From positions 1 to 8,203 of the forward strand of contig JBGPIT010000231.1 of NCBI GenBank assembly GCA_041485125.1: 8,203 bases of DNA, in the 5' to 3' direction. The position numbers and the translations under genes are program-made. This document shows, piece after piece, positions 6,564 through 8,203 of this stretch; position 1 is the first letter of the stretch, and every line of letters starts with the position of its first letter. Under the pieces are notes generated by a model that was not told the DNA's origin, did not search any database, and saw only the letters and a program-made list of their open reading frames with translations. This stretch comes from JBGPIT01 sp041485125 (GTDB lineage Bacteria > Desulfobacterota > Binatia > UTPRO1).

Positions 6564-6763
6564 TGGTCGCGTGCGACGTCGTACTCGCCGGTGCTGCGCG
6601 GCGTGATCTCGAGGAGCACGCGATCGCCGCTGTGAAGGAGGACGCTCGAGTGGGTGACGACGATCGCGGCGTACGCCTCCTCCCATCCGTGGTCGCGCGT
6701 TCCCAGGTCGTGGGTGCGGCGAAACTCGAGGTCGACGAACGCGAGCGGCGCGAGTCGAGTCAC
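6564..6763 (-). pseudogene. Coding-like gene fragment of unknown function, cut at its 3' end
   Basis: Reading leftwards from GTG 6763, whose GTGA overlaps the stop of the acyl-CoA dehydrogenase gene, the frame gives VTRLAPLAFVDLEFRR, then DHGWEEAYAAIVVTHSS and VLLHSGDRVLLEITPR, to about GEYDV. Nearly every codon ends in G or C and the hydrophobic pattern is protein-like, so this looks like real coding sequence. Beyond about 6570 the open frame carries on to a stop at 6401, but that part is simply the antisense of the B12/radical-SAM-like remnant. The genuine 3' portion therefore seems lost at the joint. I do not recognise the family. The alternating strands around SGDRVLLEI suggest a beta-rich domain. 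If the start is right, it was the next gene of an operon with the dehydrogenase. Confidence 0.4.
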
Positions 6764-8203
6764 GGACTCATTTCGTACGCGCCCTTGAGCGCGTACACCT
6801 GCCCCTCCCACACCCGTCCGTAGCGCGTTTGATCGACCACGGGCTTGCGGATCATCTTCAAGCAGTACGCCATTTGCTCCGGCGTCGCGCTCGTCTTCCC
6901 GTGTAGCTCGACCGCGAACCGAGAGAAGTCACGCACCAGCACGTCGAAGATCTGATCGACGATGTCGTCCTCGACGGCGTAGATCTTCGCGTTCTCGAGC
7001 GCGAGCGCCGCGTACACGACGAGCGCGAACATCTCCCCGACGGTCATGAGGAAGTCGAGATCCTTCCGCTGCGCCTCGCTCGGCGGCGCCGCCATCAGCG
7101 ACTCCTTGAAGACGGCGAGCTGCTCTTCGAATAGGTTCACGTTCGGCAGATCGTAGCCATCGAACGCGGGCTGGTAGTCATGGAACTGAACGTTCCCGAG
7201 GCCCTTCGTCGCGCCCTGGCGGAAGAGAAAGTCGTCGTTCGCCGCCTCGTCACGTCTCCCCACCGCCGGATACGCCGCGGGATTGAACAGGTAGTTCGGC
7301 ATGAACTTCAAAATGAGCGCGATGTTGACGTGGACCGTGCCTTCGAGCTTCGGCAGCCCGCGGATGTCGCGCGCGGCCATCTCGAAGTACGTGTCCTTCT
7401 CGAAGCCTTTGGCGGCGACGACGTCCCACAGCAAATTGATGACGTCCTCGCCCTGCGTCGTCACCTTCATCTTCACGACGGGGTTGTAGAGGAGGTAACG
7501 CCGATCTTCCGCTGACGCCGCGCGCAGGTAATCGGCGGCGCGGAGGGCGACGAGCTTCATCGCGACCAACCGCACGTAGGCGTCGATCAGCATGCGGCGG
7601 ACGTGGGGAAAGTCGGTGACGGTCATGCCGTAGAGCCGGCGGCCCGCGGCGTGATTGATGGCCTCGTAGAAGGCGTGGGTGCAGATGCCGATCGACGCCC
7701 AGCCGAGGTTGTACTTCCCGATGTTCACGGTGTTGAGCGAGGCGTTCCAGGCCTCGTCGCCCTTGGAGAGGATGTCGTCCTCGGTGATCGGATAGTCGTC
7801 GAGGCAGAAGTTCGAGACGTACGACTGGCTGTTGCAGACGTTCTGCTTGAGCTCGTAGCGTGCGTGCTGCGAGTCGGCGGCGAAGAAGACGTAGAGGTCG
7901 TTGGATCCCGCCGGGCCGTGCGCGCGGCCGGTGGCGCCGGCGATCTTGCCGAAGGTGGAGACCATCCGTGCCTGGTTGCCGTTCCCGATGTAGTACTTCT
8001 CGCCGCGCGCGGCGTAGACGCCTTCGCCCGTGGGCACGAGGGTCATGTCCGTCGAATAGATGTCGGCGCCGTGCGCGCGCTCGGAGAGGCCGAAAGCGAA
8101 GATCGCGCCGTCCTCGAGGAGCTGGGCAGCGCGGCGCTTCAGCGGCTCGTTCGCGCTCATCCAGATCGGGCCGAGGCCGAGGATCGAGACCTGCCAGGTG
8201 TAC
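6760..8203 (-). CDS. Acyl-CoA dehydrogenase family protein (N-terminus off window)
   Basis: Flavoenzyme predicted to oxidise an acyl-CoA thioester at the alpha-beta bond, passing electrons to ETF; cytoplasmic beta-oxidation or related degradation. The frame is open from the right edge to TGA at 6762-6760, giving 480 residues. Family landmarks, numbered from the internal Met at 8160: substrate/FAD segment FAFGLSERAHGAD (21-33), a beta-domain stretch KYYIGNGNQA (55-64), and helical-domain HAAGRRLYGMTVTDFPHVRRML (170-191, including the conserved Arg and FP). RDIRGLPKLEGT (264-275) places Glu273 where MCAD has its catalytic base Glu376, so the enzyme looks competent. About 190 residues follow that Glu, longer than the roughly 20-30 in short classical members, which marks a longer subfamily with an extra helical tail. 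Met 8160 is not the true start: the preceding residues TWQVSILGLGPIW are family-like. Substrate chain length cannot be told. Confidence 0.92.
   Translation of the reverse strand, partial: YTWQVSILGLGPIWMSANEPLKRRAAQLLEDGAIFAFGLSERAHGADIYSTDMTLVPTGEGVYAARGEKYYIGNGNQARMVSTFGKIAGATGRAHGPAGSNDLYVFFAADSQHARYELKQNVCNSQSYVSNFCLDDYPITEDDILSKGDEAWNASLNTVNIGKYNLGWASIGICTHAFYEAINHAAGRRLYGMTVTDFPHVRRMLIDAYVRLVAMKLVALRAADYLRAASAEDRRYLLYNPVVKMKVTTQGEDVINLLWDVVAAKGFEKDTYFEMAARDIRGLPKLEGTVHVNIALILKFMPNYLFNPAAYPAVGRRDEAANDDFLFRQGATKGLGNVQFHDYQPAFDGYDLPNVNLFEEQLAVFKESLMAAPPSEAQRKDLDFLMTVGEMFALVVYAALALENAKIYAVEDDIVDQIFDVLVRDFSRFAVELHGKTSATPEQMAYCLKMIRKPVVDQTRYGRVWEGQVYALKGAYEMSP

Larger units (their letters stand above)
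6288..6759. other. Convergent intergenic region containing only gene remnants
   Basis: Between the end of the plus-strand secreted protein and the end of the minus-strand dehydrogenase there is no intact gene. It holds the two fragments described separately, joined at about 6563-6570. I see no stem-loop followed by a T-run that would serve as an intrinsic terminator for either convergent gene, and no transposase or inverted repeats that would explain the joint. Confidence 0.6.

Overview
The window is uniformly GC-rich, and every convincing reading frame shows a strong third-position G/C bias. The mix of a cyclase-ATPase regulator, a large secreted protein with DxDGDG calcium loops and a thrombospondin-type-3 stretch, an acyl-CoA dehydrogenase and a B12/radical-SAM-type gene start suggests a free-living, probably uncultured, Gram-negative of the former Deltaproteobacteria or the Binatota/Desulfobacterota sphere. 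That placement is inference from gene style, because the window holds no rRNA or other marker gene.

Layout. Positions 2028 down to 1 (minus strand) hold the first 676 codons of a class III adenylate cyclase fused to an AAA/STAND-type ATPase and helical repeats. It runs off the left edge. A 123-base divergent gap follows, with a candidate promoter facing the cyclase. On the plus strand, 2152-2790 encodes an internally deleted apolipoprotein N-acyltransferase. The first membrane helix is joined in frame to the catalytic-cysteine half of the nitrilase domain, and roughly 340 residues are missing. Its stop overlaps the GTG start of a 1166-residue exported protein (2787-6287). I read that protein as a beta-propeller whose blades carry calcium loops, followed by a thrombospondin-3-like linker and a cysteine-rich helical C-terminus.

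The stretch 6288-6759 has no intact gene. It holds a well-started but truncated and frameshifted B12-binding/radical-SAM-like gene (plus strand). This abuts, at about 6563-6570, a coding-like fragment on the minus strand whose putative GTG start overlaps the stop of the next gene. The right end (8203 down to 6760, minus strand) is most of an acyl-CoA dehydrogenase, with its N-terminus off the right edge.

The intact genes do not form an obvious pathway. The main signals are the repeat architecture of the secreted protein and two deletion-like joints on either side of it (near 2280 and near 6565). These could reflect genuine gene decay around a lineage-specific locus, or misassembly. No tRNA, rRNA, CRISPR array, insertion sequence or convincing intrinsic terminator was seen.
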